Shown: positions 12,985 through 23,795, counted from the stretch's first letter. The stretch: 64,000 bases of DNA from Chelydra serpentina (GCA_037349315.1 JBAIAC010000024.1:33963501-34027500); one strand, 5' to 3'. Program-made: numbers and translations. Notes: a model not told the origin generated them from the sequence alone.

Positions 12985-13362
12985 CTGTCTAAATACAAAA
13001 ACAACGAGGAGTCCTTGTGGCACCTTAGAGACTAACAAATTTATTTGGGCATAAGCTTTCGTGGGCTAAAACCCACTTCATCAGATGCATGGAGTGGAAA
13101 ACACAGTAGGGAGGTATAAATACACAGTCCACGAAAAGATGAGAGTTGCCTTACCAAGAGGGGGGGGTCAGTGCTAACGAGCCAATTCAATTAAGGTAGA
13201 AGTGGCCTATTCTCAACAGTTGACAGGAAGGGGTGGAAATCACTTTTGTAATGCTAATGAGGCCAATGCAACCAAGATGGCCCATTTCAAACAGTTGACA
13301 AGAAGGTGCGAGTATCAACAGGGGAAAATTAGTTTTTGTAGTGACCCATCCACTCCCAGTCT

Positions 13363-13690
13363 TTATTCAGGCCTAACTTGATGGTGTCCAGTTTGCAAAT
13401 TAATTCCAGTTCTGCAGTTTCTCATTGGAGTCTGTTTTTGAAGTTTTTCTTGTTGAAGAATTGTCACTTTTAAGTCTGTTATTGAGTGTCCAGGGAGATT
13501 GAAGTGTTCTCCTACTGGTTTTTGAATATTATAATTCCTGATGTCAGATTTGTGTCCATTTATTCTTTTGCATAGAGACTGTCTGGTTTGGCCAATGTAC
13601 ATGGCAGAGGCATGATGGCATATATCACATTGGTAGATGTGCAGGTGAATGAGTCCCTGATGGCGTGGCTGATGTGATTAGGTCCTATGA
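13363..13690 (-). pseudogene. GIY-YIG endonuclease domain of a Penelope-like element, frameshifted
   Basis: The main frame (13363-13602) reads MYIGQTRQSLCKRINGHKSD, then KPVGEHFNLPGHSITDLKV. This contains the YIG half of the GIY-YIG fold, the conserved Arg-rich helix with R and H, and the GEHF...GHS...DLKV end seen in PLE endonucleases. The partner strand motif (VIYAI) lies upstream in a different frame at about 13645-13660, so a small deletion or frameshift separates the GIY-like and YIG halves. In active PLEs this C-terminal domain nicks the target DNA to prime reverse transcription. The reading continues beyond the domain into QTGHHQVRPE, where stops begin. No reverse transcriptase is linked to it. 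The product cannot be functional. Confidence 0.82.
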
Positions 13691-13705
13691 TGGTGTCCCT
13701 TGAAT

Positions 13706-13993
13706 CAGGGGCGGCTCTTACAATTCTGCCGCCCCAAGCAGGGGTGGCGGCGCCCCGCCCCTGACGCAGGCAGTCCCATTCCGGAGCGGCAAGGGGACAG
13801 CGGCGGACCTGCTGCCCCTTTGCCGCCGCGGCAGGCGAGACTGGGGCGGCAGTCCGAGTCCCGCGGTGGCAATTCGGCGGCGGGAAGAGTGGACCTGCCG
13901 CCGAATTGCCGCCGCGGGACTCGGACTGCCGCCCCCTTCTCACCTGCTGCCCCAAGCACCAGCTTGGCAAGCTGGTGCCTGGAGCCGGCCCTG
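13706..13993. mobile_element. Non-autonomous hAT MITE, GC-rich, nested in the PLE
   Basis: A perfect 8-bp target duplication, ccttgaat, flanks it (13698-13705 and 13994-14001), diagnostic of hAT transposition. The termini are CAGGGGCGGC on the left and, reverse-complemented, CAGGGCCGGCTCCAGGCACC on the right. The interior is rich in CCGCC/GGCGG and includes an internal inverted repeat (gtccgagtcccgcggtggca facing 'gccgccgcgggactcgg'). All long reading frames across it, on both strands, are translations of this GC-rich repeat and not genes. It interrupts the PLE just upstream of the endonuclease remnant. Confidence 0.88.
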
Positions 13994-14400
13994 CCTTGAA
14001 TAGTCTCTAAGGTACCACAAGGACTCCTCGTTGTTTTTGCTGATACAGACTAACATGGCTACCACTCTGAAACCTGTCTAAATATAGCTGACACTTAATG
14101 TTCCCTAAAACCGCATCGTCCAGAATATGTCTACTCACAGATCAGTACATATTCAGATGGTGAGCTCTGGGGAATTTTTTTCTGGTATAGAATTTAACAT
14201 TTAATGTTTGTATTCTTTGGATTTTTGAGACAATTTTTAAGTTAGAAAAAAATAAACTTTAAAACTTGTAATTATATTTATAATGTTTAAACTTTAATTG
14301 ATTTTTTAAAACTATTTTAAAGAAATAATTCCAATCTAGTTGATCAACTATAGAACACACACTGTTATGAAAATAACAGACTTGTTTTAGAAGCTACACC

Positions 14401-14524
14401 TAGGGTGACCAGACAACAAATGTGAAAAATCGGGACAGGGGGTGGGGGGTAATAGGAGCCTATATAAGAAAAAGACCCAAAAATCAGGACTGTCTCTATA
14501 AAATTGGGACATCTGGTCACCCTA
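14401..14524. mobile_element. Compact hAT MITE, 124 bp, with perfect TIRs and target duplication
   Basis: The termini TAGGGTGACCAGA and TCTGGTCACCCTA are perfect inverted repeats of 13 bp. The flanking 8-bp duplication gctacacc is exact (14393-14400 and 14525-14532). The body has a 'aaaaatcgggaca' block that recurs inverted near the right end, so the whole element folds back on itself. It carries no coding capacity. The intact ends and duplication suggest a comparatively young or well-preserved insertion. Confidence 0.92.
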
Positions 14525-14532
14525 GCTACACC

Positions 14533-17500
14533 ACCCAGCAAAAGGCATGCCATAATTTTTCAGCATTAACAGCATATATATCATATAATTCAAAATGGAG
14601 AAACTGAACATGAACAGTGATTGGCAAATTGAATAATTTGACTAAATAGCATGAACAGAATCAATATTTGGGTAAGGAAATACTGCTGAATATCTGTCCT
14701 CCAATCCTCAACTGCCAGATTCTTGACTAGCACTCATTGTATTTGGGGATTATACACACAGGTGATGATTTGCAGGTTTGGATCTTATGTTAAGGCACAG
14801 TTTGGGAAGAGATAAATGCTGGGCAGGAGCAAAGGAGAACTAGGGTTACAACAATAAGTTCACAGTTTCTTTGGTTAGTAATACTTGATCTCAACTGTCT
14901 CAGTTCAGCAAAGCACTCAGTATTTATTTGCTTAAGTCCCTTTGAAGTCATGTACTTAATGTTAAGCATGTACTTAAAATGACTCATGGACAAAGGTTCT
15001 GATTTTCAAGATACAGAAGGCTGAGGTTCGAAGTGTAACCTTAGATTTGTGTGTTCCCAATTAGTAATTTAAAAATAAGGAATAGAACCAAACTGAATTC
15101 TTTAATGTTTGAACCTCCAGGGCAGTTCACATAATTTAATTTAGTGGTGGACTGTGAATAATACAATAAGTGATAAAATTAAAGACTTTGCTTAACTATT
15201 TTATATTACAATTCCCATCTAGACATTAACTACACACTCTATTGATACTCAAATTTGAAATGATGCATCTATACTGATGAGTCCCTAAATGAGGAGAATG
15301 GGTATACCTCTCTCTAACGGTACCTTGATAGTGGCTGGGTACACGTAATCTAAAATTAGCATGCTACCCTTTTTATAATCAATTATCATAATACCCCTTA
15401 ACTAATTAACATTAAATCCACCTTTTACCATATCTATATATCTACTACCATCATTAAACATTTTCTACTTTTTCATTGGTTATCTAACATTAAACATCTT
15501 AGCATCTGCATAAATACCATACTAATAACATTAACATTTTATCTAAACCAACTGTACAAACCAGTTTGGACCAAAACATTTACATTGTGACTGAGGGTTA
15601 TTTCCAACTTGCTTCTGACTTTTCTCACTTCACTTTACTCCTATTTTTCCAGGCCTCTCCTGACTATTGTCAAGCCTATTTTTAGGAAATAGATGTTGGG
15701 CCTACTGACATTTCAGCACATTTCTATGTAAACATAAGCAAGCATCAGCTCTCTGGGCTATAAAAGGCCTCATGGAAGGCAGTATAGATTAAATAGGAAC
15801 CTTGTAGGCTGGTAGGCAAACTCACCAGCTGGAGAAAGTGGAATAAAGCTCCTAACATTTAATCCAAGGCCCTTTCCTCATGACTGGTTTTATTTTCAAA
15901 CAAGAGTAAATAAACCCAAATACCAGGTATTAGCCACTCAAAGCTCTCCCACTTCTACAGGGAGGGGAGGGGATGGGTAAAGACATGCTTTGCCTGGCTA
16001 CTTTGAAGAGAACCACACTACAGCTTCCCTGACCCTGGATTTCTCCTGTCTGTTGCTCTTGTCTAAGAGGAAGGAAGCCTTATATCTGGCCTCTTATAGG
16101 TTACCTGTGGGCTCCTAATCGTGTCCTGTGACCACAGTTCTGAGTTTTAAAGAGTCATAACAGGTACATGGGAACACATGCATGCTCCCTGTACAACCAA
16201 CCTACTGGAGAAGATGCAGACATGGTGAACGGGGAGAGGAGGATTCCAGGCATAGGCGACCGACGTTACCAGAGATGAGAGTGAGAAGGGAAAAGGAAAC
16301 ATCAATTAACTGATAAGAAGTGCTGATCAAGTGCTATGAATGAGAGAGTCTATAGATCCATAGAAGAGCTTAACACTTAACTGTAAGAGTTCTTGTTCCT
16401 AATTTATATGAATTGCTTCACGAGTTTGTATCTCAGAGGTTGCATTTGGGTCACATAATGTAAGGGTTGCTATGGGAATTCTTCTTTCCATTACTCAGAA
16501 AGCCATATTTTGCAAGTTGGCAAGGATGATCAAAATTATTGCTTTATATACATTCATTCTCCCTTAGTGGCATTTATTTACTATGCTAACCTTTTTGGAA
16601 AACTAGGGCGCAGAAATCAGAAGAAATGTTTTCCTTATTTTTTATGTCAAGCCCTTGAAATATATATTTGCATTTTGATTTAGGTATACTGTTTATTTAG
16701 AATGTGTACATTGCAAAATTGTGCATATTTCTTTGGAAATCTCTCTGCAGCAAAATAGGCCAAAATAACACAAATAATTAGCGCTGCACAGTTGTAGTGT
16801 TTCAGGAAAAACTAGTGTTGGCTAGCAAGCAACTCCAGTAGGAGAAGTAAAACAAAGATTTCCCCTAGCTAAGCTATGAAGAGCTGTGCTAGTTTGTTTT
16901 AGTGGGAACTTTTATCCAGTGTCTTTCATTTGCATTATCTCTATGTACAAACTCTACCTATATTTCAGCAAGCAGTGAGTATTTAATATTTAAATTAAGT
17001 TCTGGCTACCTCAGAGATTGACACTCTCCCAGTGTGCTACTATAGTGGTTGAGAGCAGGCAAAATATTTGTTCTAACCATCCCCAGGTTTAATAGGGAGA
17101 GGAGAGGTTTTCAGAGATGCGCCCTCAACTGTGGATCTTATTTTACCCTGTAGGTTTTCCAGAGCCTGAATATAGGTCATATTACAAAGGTCATCTTTTC
17201 TCTCAAGCGATTTTTGAGAATGTGAGCTGAATTGGCTGTATGTTGTTATGAGAGAGTTCTAAGATAGGCTTGTTTGGGAGGATTTTGTATTTGGATGTTG
17301 GTATCAATGTGTATATTGTATCAGATGGGTGCAATTTTAAATAAATAATATAGTTTTGAGTATACAGGTAGGTGTGGGAAAGTAAAAGAATGCACACTCT
17401 CCTCTCGTGTTATGTATGAATAAATATGATGTGGTATAGAATAAAGTCTTTATAGACACTTCTCTGAAACGGCTGCCTCAGTCATGAGTGGCAAAATTAT

Positions 17501-17572
17501 GAATGAGTTTTGTAGGTCACCACAAAAGAGTATCAATAAAGATTTTAAAATCACACTATAATGTATTCTGTT
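14533..17572. other. AT-rich sequence; one palindromic repeat remnant
   Basis: Positions 14898-15000 ('cagcaaagcactcag' ... 'gttaagcatgtactta') resemble a common short foldback repeat. The remaining roughly 2.5 kb shows no transposon protein, no convincing exon and no tandem array. Confidence 0.4.
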
Positions 17573-17584
17573 TATAGCACATAT

Positions 17585-17699
17585 CACTGTCACTGATCGG
17601 TCCATCAGCCCTCACCGAGAGAGCACCGATCACAACACATCCGATGCGTTGTTCTAGCCAGTCCTCCAACTACCCGCTGGCCAAGCTGTCAGTAGCACT
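17585..17699 (-). pseudogene. H/ACA snoRNA-like 3' part of the chimeric insert
   Basis: On the minus strand a first hairpin can form from GCCAG (about 17677-17681) and CTGGC (about 17657-17661). It is followed at 17650-17655 by AGAACA, which fits the H-box consensus ANANNA. A second hairpin has a perfect 8-bp stem (TGATCGGT with ACCGATCA, plus-strand 17625-17632 and 17594-17601). The insert then ends ACA-GTG, so an ACA box sits exactly three nucleotides from the 3' end defined by the target duplication. Hairpin, H box, hairpin, ACA is the H/ACA snoRNA design that guides pseudouridylation. I do not recognise the specific snoRNA. The first hairpin looks short, possibly because the 7SL fusion replaced its 5' side. 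Confidence 0.45.
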
Positions 17700-17805
17700 G
17701 GACACCCGATTGACATAGCACACAGCAGCCTAGAACTCCTGAGCGATCCGCCAACCGCAGCCTCCCAGCAGCTGGGATTACAGGCGCACGCCACCACACC
17801 GGGCC
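17700..17805 (-). pseudogene. 7SL RNA (SRP Alu domain) retropseudogene, 5' part
   Basis: The minus strand carries the hallmark 7SL blocks in order: GGTGGCGTGCGCCTGTAATC, CCCAGCTGCTGGGAGGCTG, GGATCGCT, CAGGAGTTCTAGGCTG, GTGCTATGTCAATCGGGTGT and CC. In the signal recognition particle this Alu domain binds SRP9/14 and slows translation during targeting to the endoplasmic reticulum. Compared with remembered vertebrate 7SL there are several substitutions and a short deletion after GGATCGCT. The S domain is missing, so this cannot be a working SRP RNA gene. The resemblance to primate Alu is through shared 7SL ancestry. The CTATG(T)CAATCGGGTGTCC block is a 7SL feature that Alu lacks. Laboratory contamination is unlikely because the target duplication is made of local sequence. 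Confidence 0.85.
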
Positions 17806-18174
17806 TATAGCACATATAGTACATAAAAAATCTCCAAGTATTTTCAAAAATGTTTGAAAATCAGATTTGGATCCTTCCACATATAAACAAGTATCCCATA
17901 TCTATCTTAACACCAACTTTGAGAACTCAAGAGGAGAGGGAAAATTATAACTAAACACAGGTAAAAACACTAACATTTATAGAGGGCTAGAAACAAATGT
18001 TGTGTAATCCACTGGAAAACTGGGATTTTCCCCTTTTCATTGGTTCCATTTCTACCTGCATGTGTCTTGACAACAGTTAGTTCTGACAGAGTGCTGAGAC
18101 CACTGCCTATCAATATTTTCTCATTGTTTCTTTGTATTACTTCCCCACCTGTCTGTAGCCATCTGTTGTTTCTT

Positions 18175-18305
18175 GTCTTATACTTAGATAAGCTCCTTGG
18201 GACAGGGACCATCTTTTTGTTCATATTTGTACAGCGCCTAGCACAATGGGTCCTCCTTCATGACTATGGCTCATAGGTCCTACAATAATACAAATAATAA
18301 TAAAT
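18175..18305 (+). mobile_element. MIR/L2-like tail repeat
   Basis: The block 'ttagataagctccttggg', 'acagggaccatct', 'tttgtacagcgcctagcac', 'aatgggtcc' and a terminal ataat/aataataa run is the amniote L2/MIR-type 3' tail in its turtle form. An antisense copy of the same unit lies at 51130-51250. It has no coding content. Confidence 0.75.
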
Positions 18306-21300
18306 AATCAAGCTAGCCAAGCCGAAGCCAATCATTGGCTTAAGAGTCAATTGTGCTGCTCTGGGCATTTTCTTTTCTGGGGAATTCCACTTTTGTTGGG
18401 GGGGAGGGGGAGAGGAAACATTTATGGCTCACATTTATCTTAGAATTGTTAAACGGTTGTTTGAAACTGCTGAGGGGTTTGAAATGTTAGAATAAATCCT
18501 CTGGAGGTGGATTAGTGGTCAGAGTACAGGTGAGATAGTCAAAAGTGTTTTATAAATGCAGTTCACCACATGACTTTGCTACTTATCACATGGATTTCCA
18601 ACTCTGCATGTTTGGCACACATATTTGTGGCATGTGTATGTGTAAAATTGGCACCTGAATATTTCATTTATGTGTTCCTATTGATCTAACTCTTGACATT
18701 TGATACCCCTATCCATTTTGAGCTGCTCAGAGCATGAAACATTCCAGATTTGAACTTTGACCTTTCTATCAGCAATCACCTAAGAGTCAGAGTTTCTTAT
18801 GGCATATTAAATTTTGAAATTTCCTTTTAATCTAGAATCTTGATATTCATTTTTACACCCATTCATTTTGCGATACATGGAAATCCCACAGTTGATTTTT
18901 CAACTTTCCATCAAAGGCCATCAAAAGGTGGTTATAAAATATGTATTTCTTTGGATCTGGCTCTAAAAGTCCCTTGACTGCAGTTGGCTTTGTGTCATAG
19001 CTCTTAATAAGCAGTGTTTTAAACAGGTCATGCATTCTAATTGATAAATTTGTGTAGGGAAAATTGTTCATTAAAGGAATCAAGACAATTCAGTATTGGT
19101 CCGAATATTTCTGGGGGTTAATTTCTAAAAATTTGGATAGGTGATTTCTGTGTAGCATTTTCCATTGTATCTCAGCTGTTTTCTCTCAGTAGCAACATGT
19201 GTTGAATGGGGAAGTAATGAAGTTTCAATTATAGGGCAGTTCAACAGCTACAAATGCGTGTTCTGCTGCTAGATGTTCTCCAGAAAGATGTAATCAATTC
19301 ACCCTCTATTTGAATGATGTTTCAGATTGTGATCTTGTAAACAGATCTTTAAATATCTATTTTATAAAGAAAGCTAAATTCCTATAATTAGGAGGATTTC
19401 CCCCCCCCCCCGCAAATTAACCCTAAAAAGGAAAAGGGGGAGGGTGAAGATACAGCAGCTTTGATTATGAACCCATAGTGAAAGAAGAGAATGTTAATAA
19501 TTTGAATTTTTTTTTAGAAAAGAAGAATACAGTTATTAAACAGCAACAACTAAATGCAATGTGTCAGAGATGAAATGAAAATGGTGTTTCTTTAATACTG
19601 AATCCCCCTGTAATTAGTTTGGATAGTGAGCACTGGCACTTATTGTTTTAGAATTCAATGAGGAAACAGGAAAACAAAACCCATGAAGTTCATATTCAAC
19701 ATTTGCAGAATTCACTTTGGACAGCGCACTTCTTAAAAGTGTTGAATGGCTATTCCATGGCCACGGTACTCCCGCTCAGTCCACACAATGTTATGCTTCT
19801 GTTGTTATGCTGGTAGACGGTGTGGACATGGCCGTAAATGTCTGATGTCTGCCATGTCTTCAAACAAATTCAGTCTCTAGCTTTTGTTTTGCACTATCCT
19901 TGGCTGAACATTTGACTGCATAGCAACAGAATTGCAGACCACATAGCAAGAGATACAGGCTCCAGTCCTACCACTTGTTCCACAGCCACATGAGGAACAG
20001 GTTGCAAAATTGGGGACTCAAATTGTTCTTTTTCTGAGGTCTTTTATTGTTTTTAACAGTTGTACAGTTGTGTATTATGATGCTATGACAGAGAATCTAT
20101 AGTTGAGCGTGGGAAAGAATTCCCCTAGTAAATCCAGTTTTAGCTGCCCCTTCTTCACTTGCTAGTTTTCTGCTAGCTTTCCCATTGAAAGTTGTTCCAA
20201 ATTCCTGCCCCTTGCCTTTAAGTGGAGAACATACTACAACCTTTGGGGAAGTTGGAATTCTTCCAGGAATCACTCCAGTGCACAGACCTATTCCAACACC
20301 TTTATCACAGCACTACACTGTCACTGACAGGAACAGTTAATGTGCGTATAATGAAAATAAATCCCCGATGCTTAATGGGACTCTAACTCTATTGGAAAGC
20401 CAATCTCAGTCCTTTAGTCCCAGAGTCTCTCTCTGTGGACAATGATGGATTCTTACATTCTCACTGCATGATGTTCTTGCTCCCAGGCCACTTCCTAGGC
20501 GGGTCTTCTAGCCTTTCTTTGCTGTATCCCTGCAGCAGCAGTAGATCCCCCAATCTGTGCATTATAAAGTGGCATTCCCATCCTCCATTGGGAGGAAAGG
20601 TGGCAGCAGGAAACTAGGGGTGGGATTTCCTGCCTGCTCGCTAGTGTTGGATGGGAGGGAGTGGGTGGAGATAATGATGGCTCCACCTTTCTGCTCATGC
20701 CCTAACCAATCAGGGCTCAAGGGGCAGGGCTGGCCTTTGTAGCACAGGTCTTGGTATGTTAAGTAACAGCTCCACCCCTTGACATTTCTCAAGTTTACTC
20801 TTAGGCCAGAAGAAAAAGTACTGGATATTTTGAGGGAAATTGGGCAAGCCAGTCTGATTTATAGGATTTTGAAATACAGATTTATTTTTCTCTTTGTAAA
20901 ATATTAACTTTTAAATGACTGGGCATAAATTCTTAAAGTCAGATCTTTAGTTCTGATAATGCTTCATTGCAACACTTCAGCAACACAAAGCAGCCTTAAA
21001 AGTCAGCTTAACTGAGCATACCCCTAGTGTAGGGAAATATCGAGGCTGTATAATCAGAATAACTAGCCCATGCCAGGCCCTTCCTGGTCCTGGTGTAGGG
21101 CAGTGGGAAGGGTGCACACCAATAATCACTGGTTGAAGAACAGCCCCTTGGAGGTCATCAAACCAAGATGTAATTTAGAGCAGACCTGGACGATGAGAAG
21201 GCACACACTCCCAGTGTTGTGTGGCTCCTACAAAATGTGCAAGAGGGAAAAGGGGCAAATTTGTTGAGCCTAATAGTCGCTTCTGGTTCTTAAGATGTAG

Positions 21301-22488
21301 CATGTGCTTCTGTAACATAAGGGTATAACTAATTGCTTTTCGGAGCAGACATGCAAAAGAATTTGCATGCCAACACTGGGAACTGTCCAATGAAGAGGAG
21401 ATGGGTGAGTCTATGACAGTTTTTGTAAATTAGACATTTATTGAGCTAACAAACATCATACACTTATTTAACTGGTTTTTTTTAATCTATCGTTCTTCAG
21501 GTTAGAGGAACTATTTCGAAACATTATTAAGTAGCCCTTTTCATAAATATTCCATTGCACCAAATTCAGAGATAATACTTAGAGGAGTGTATGTTACACT
21601 TTCTTCTGACTGGCCATCTTATCAATGACACTGACTTAGACTCATTCATACATAGAGCAGATTGACAAATGGGGGGAAATTTTTCATAAAATGTTGAAGT
21701 AATTTTTGCTTGTAAACCTTCAACCAGCTATGGTACCACCTTGGAATATGGACCATTGTCTGTATCCTGCTCATCAGTGAGGACTGCAAAAATATATGCT
21801 AGTGCATTGGCATTTGGGCAACAGGGTTACCATATTGCTGAGCATAGATTTCAAATTGTATGTTGAGGCATTCCCTGCTCCTTTATTGTTTTACCATATC
21901 AGTCAATTGATAGTTTTAATGAGAATCTGCATCCATTATTGCTCAACAAAGCAGCAGCCGTCAACCTTTTATGGACAGTAGTACTTGGTTTATTTTATTA
22001 TGTCAGAGATGCTTAGATTGATCATTCAAATAATCTTAACATTGCAACTGCTAATACTGTACCCTTAAAGTTATTGACTGAACACTTCTACACACAACAA
22101 AATATTATTGACTGGAAGTTATCTTCATTTTTTTAAAACAACCTACAATGTCCTTATGGCATATCAGGCCGTCATTGTACATGGGAAGTCATTTTTTCAA
22201 GACTCCCTGTAAAAAAAAAAAATTCCACATTTTTATTATATTGTTTCAAAATGTCATTTTGATCTAAATGTTATCTAGTGACACAGCTTCAGTACTTTAG
22301 ATGCAATGGGCATTTGTAACTGGGTGAGGAAAGGTTTCAGTTTTGGGGAGCCACAGCTAAAGGGAAGTTTTGGAAGTCTATCCCATATAGCATAGAGCCT
22401 ACAAAGAGAATGGTGGGTATTAGTAGAGATATTTTGCTATCTTAGTCATGTCAGAAAGACAGCATTTTATTTTAAATTCGGTTTCTGG
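18306..22488. other. Anonymous sequence, no gene recognised
   Basis: Roughly 4 kb without a recognisable transposon protein or exon. It holds a poly-C tract at 19400-19411. Around 19755-19845, 'ccatggccacgg' and 'gtgtggacatggcc' might be ends of a decayed MITE, and the stretch 20440-20800 is less AT-rich. The overlapping frames at 20435-20792, on both strands, lack domain signatures. Confidence 0.35.
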
Positions 22489-23068
22489 TAGGGCAAACTA
22501 TTAAAAAAATAATCTTTTTAATCGTGTGATTAATCACACCGTTAAACAATAGAATACCTTTTTTTTAAAGTATGTTTTGATGTCTATATTTTCAAATATA
22601 TTAATTACAATTACAACACAGAATACAAAGTGTACAGTGCTCACTTTATATTTCTTTTTTATTACAAATATCTGCACTGTAAAAAAATAGTATTTTTAAC
22701 TCACCTCATACAAGTACTGTAGTGCAATCTCTTTATCATGAAAGTTGAACTTACAAACGTAGAATTATGTACAAAAAAAATTGCATTCAAAAATAAAACA
22801 ATATAAAACTTTAGAACCTACAAGTTCACTCAGTCCAACTTAAGCCAATCGCTCAGACAAACAAGTTTGGTTACAATTTGCAGGCGATAATGCTGCCCAC
22901 ATCTTGTTTACAATGTCGCCTAAAAGTGAGAGCAGGCGTTTGCATGGCACTGTTGTAGCTAGCATCGCAAGATATTTACGTGCCAGATGCGCTAAAGATT
23001 CATATGTCCCTTCATGCTTCAACCGTCATTCCTGAGGACATGCTTCCATGCTGATGATGGGTTCTGCT
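22489..23068 (-). mobile_element. hAT transposon, single 3' arm
   Basis: The sequence matches the left arm of the complete hAT at 57212-58749. Shared blocks include 'gtgtgattaatcacac', 'ttcaaatatatt', 'acaacacagaatac', 'acctcatacaagtactgt' and 'gataatgctgcccac'. The terminal repeat is degenerate (TAGGGC..., 22489). Minus-strand reading gives the transposase C-terminus followed by an AT-rich 3' UTR. The right side is cut by the CAGGGCC MITE that begins at 23069. Confidence 0.82.
22840..23022 (-). pseudogene. hAT transposase, C-terminal dimerisation domain fragment
   Basis: The minus-strand frame reads MKHEGTYESLAHLARKYLAM, then LATTVPCKRLLSLLGDIVNK and LSPANCNQTC. This is the hAT family dimerisation domain, in which the usual motif is P-x-E-R-x-F-S-x-x-G-D-I-V followed by a L-S-P-x-N helix. 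Here the conserved E-R is K-R and the F is L, so key residues are lost. In active hAT elements the domain holds transposase subunits together. Only about 60 codons remain, without the DDE catalytic core, so the copy is dead. Confidence 0.8.
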
Positions 23069-23430
23069 CAGGGCCGGCTCCAGGCACCAGCAAAACAAGC
23101 TGATGCTTGGGGCGGCACATTTCTAGGGGCAGCATTCTGGCGCTGGCCATGCCGCCCCCAGAAATGTGCCCTGGCCGCCCCAGCTCACCTCCGCTCTGTG
23201 CCGCCGCAAGCCTGGGAGGGAGGGGAAGAACCCGAGTAGCTGCGGCACTGTTTCGCGCGCCGCAAGCCTAGGAGGAGGGGGATGCTCGGATTCTCCCCCT
23301 CCCTCCCAGGCTTGAGAGCCTGGGATGGAGGGGGAGAACCTGAGTGGCCGTGATGTGCGAAACAGCTGTTTTGTGCGCCGCAAGCCTGGGAGGGAGGGAG
23401 GGAGGGAGGGGGACGCTCGGCTAATGCTCA
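23069..23430. mobile_element. CAGGGCC-ended hAT MITE with purine-rich, GGGA-repeat interior
   Basis: The left end, CAGGGCCGGCTCCAGGCACC, equals the reverse-complemented right end of the MITE at 13706-13993 over 23 bp. It lies directly beside the hAT arm, in sequence that would otherwise continue that arm. The interior is GC-rich with repeated 'cgccgcaagcctgggag' units and a (GGGA)n run near 23389-23413. The right end and target duplication could not be fixed, so the edge is approximate. Frames at 23048-23239 and 23123-23383 are translations of this repeat. Confidence 0.65.
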
Positions 23431-23787
23431 GCTATTAATCAATTCCTCTTCCGAAGAGCAACAACCTTGCAAGGCCCTGAGTTTTGGCTAATCACTTGGG
23501 CTAAAGGGACAGTGCTATTTTCTAGTTGTAAAAAAACTGGCAAGTCTAGAAATTCAGTAAATTCTGAAGAGAAACAGATGTGCGGTAGAAGGGATGCATT
23601 AGAAAGGCACAGTGATGACAGTTAGTAACCCTCCTCAGTTTCCTGGATTTTCAGTTTTTATTTTATTTGCCCTGTTTTGTTTCCATAATTTTATTTCTGA
23701 ATATTGAAAACTTTGTCTATAAATTAAAAGCTACTGTGGCCTGTTGAGTATTTATGTATAAAACCAAACCCCTTAACAATTGGTAAG
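23431..23787. other. Anonymous AT-rich sequence
   Basis: No feature was recognised between the two hAT MITEs. Confidence 0.4.
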
Positions 23788-23795
23788 CATTTGTG

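Larger units (their letters stand above)
12996..14073 (-). mobile_element. Penelope-like element (GIY-YIG type) with 11-bp target duplication
   Basis: The insertion is bounded by the direct repeat ctgtctaaata (12985-12995 and 14074-14084). Reading the minus strand, an endonuclease-coding remnant (13363-13690) is followed by a 3' UTR ending in 'agtctctaaggtgccaca' and 'aggactcctcgttg'. The right edge repeats that same terminal sequence in inverted orientation (14002-14040) and continues with 'acagactaacatggctacc'. Inverted or tandem end copies are a known feature of PLEs. The reverse-transcriptase part is missing, so the copy is 5'-truncated and inactive. A hAT MITE (13706-13993) is nested inside. 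Confidence 0.88.
17585..17805 (-). mobile_element. Retroposed 7SL / H-ACA-like chimeric insert with 12-bp target duplication
   Basis: The 221-bp insert is flanked by an exact direct repeat, tatagcacatat (17573-17584 and 17806-17817). On the minus strand it starts GGCCCGGTGTGGTGGCGTGC, at the transcription start of 7SL RNA, and runs through the 7SL Alu domain for about 106 nt. It then switches to a different structured sequence of about 115 nt ending exactly in ACAGTG. No poly(A) tail lies between the 3' end and the duplication. The layout is that of a small RNA chimera copied by a LINE reverse transcriptase. Whether it is one member of a SINE family or a single event cannot be told from one copy. 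Confidence 0.8.

Noticed and set aside
13560..13999. Overlapping 84-136 codon frames on both strands
   Set aside because: They lie across the GC-rich hAT MITE at 13706-13993, and their Pro/Arg/Ala-rich translations come from the CCGCC repeats. The boundaries coincide with the MITE, not with gene signals.
17585..17805. Primate Alu contamination
   Set aside because: The 7SL-specific block after CTATG, the missing right monomer and poly(A), and a target duplication made of local sequence argue against a primate Alu or a cloning artefact.
17689..17880. Minus-strand frame with an Alu-like peptide (VWWRAPVIPAAG)
   Set aside because: It is the translation of the 7SL-derived insert, a non-coding RNA copy, so it is not a gene.
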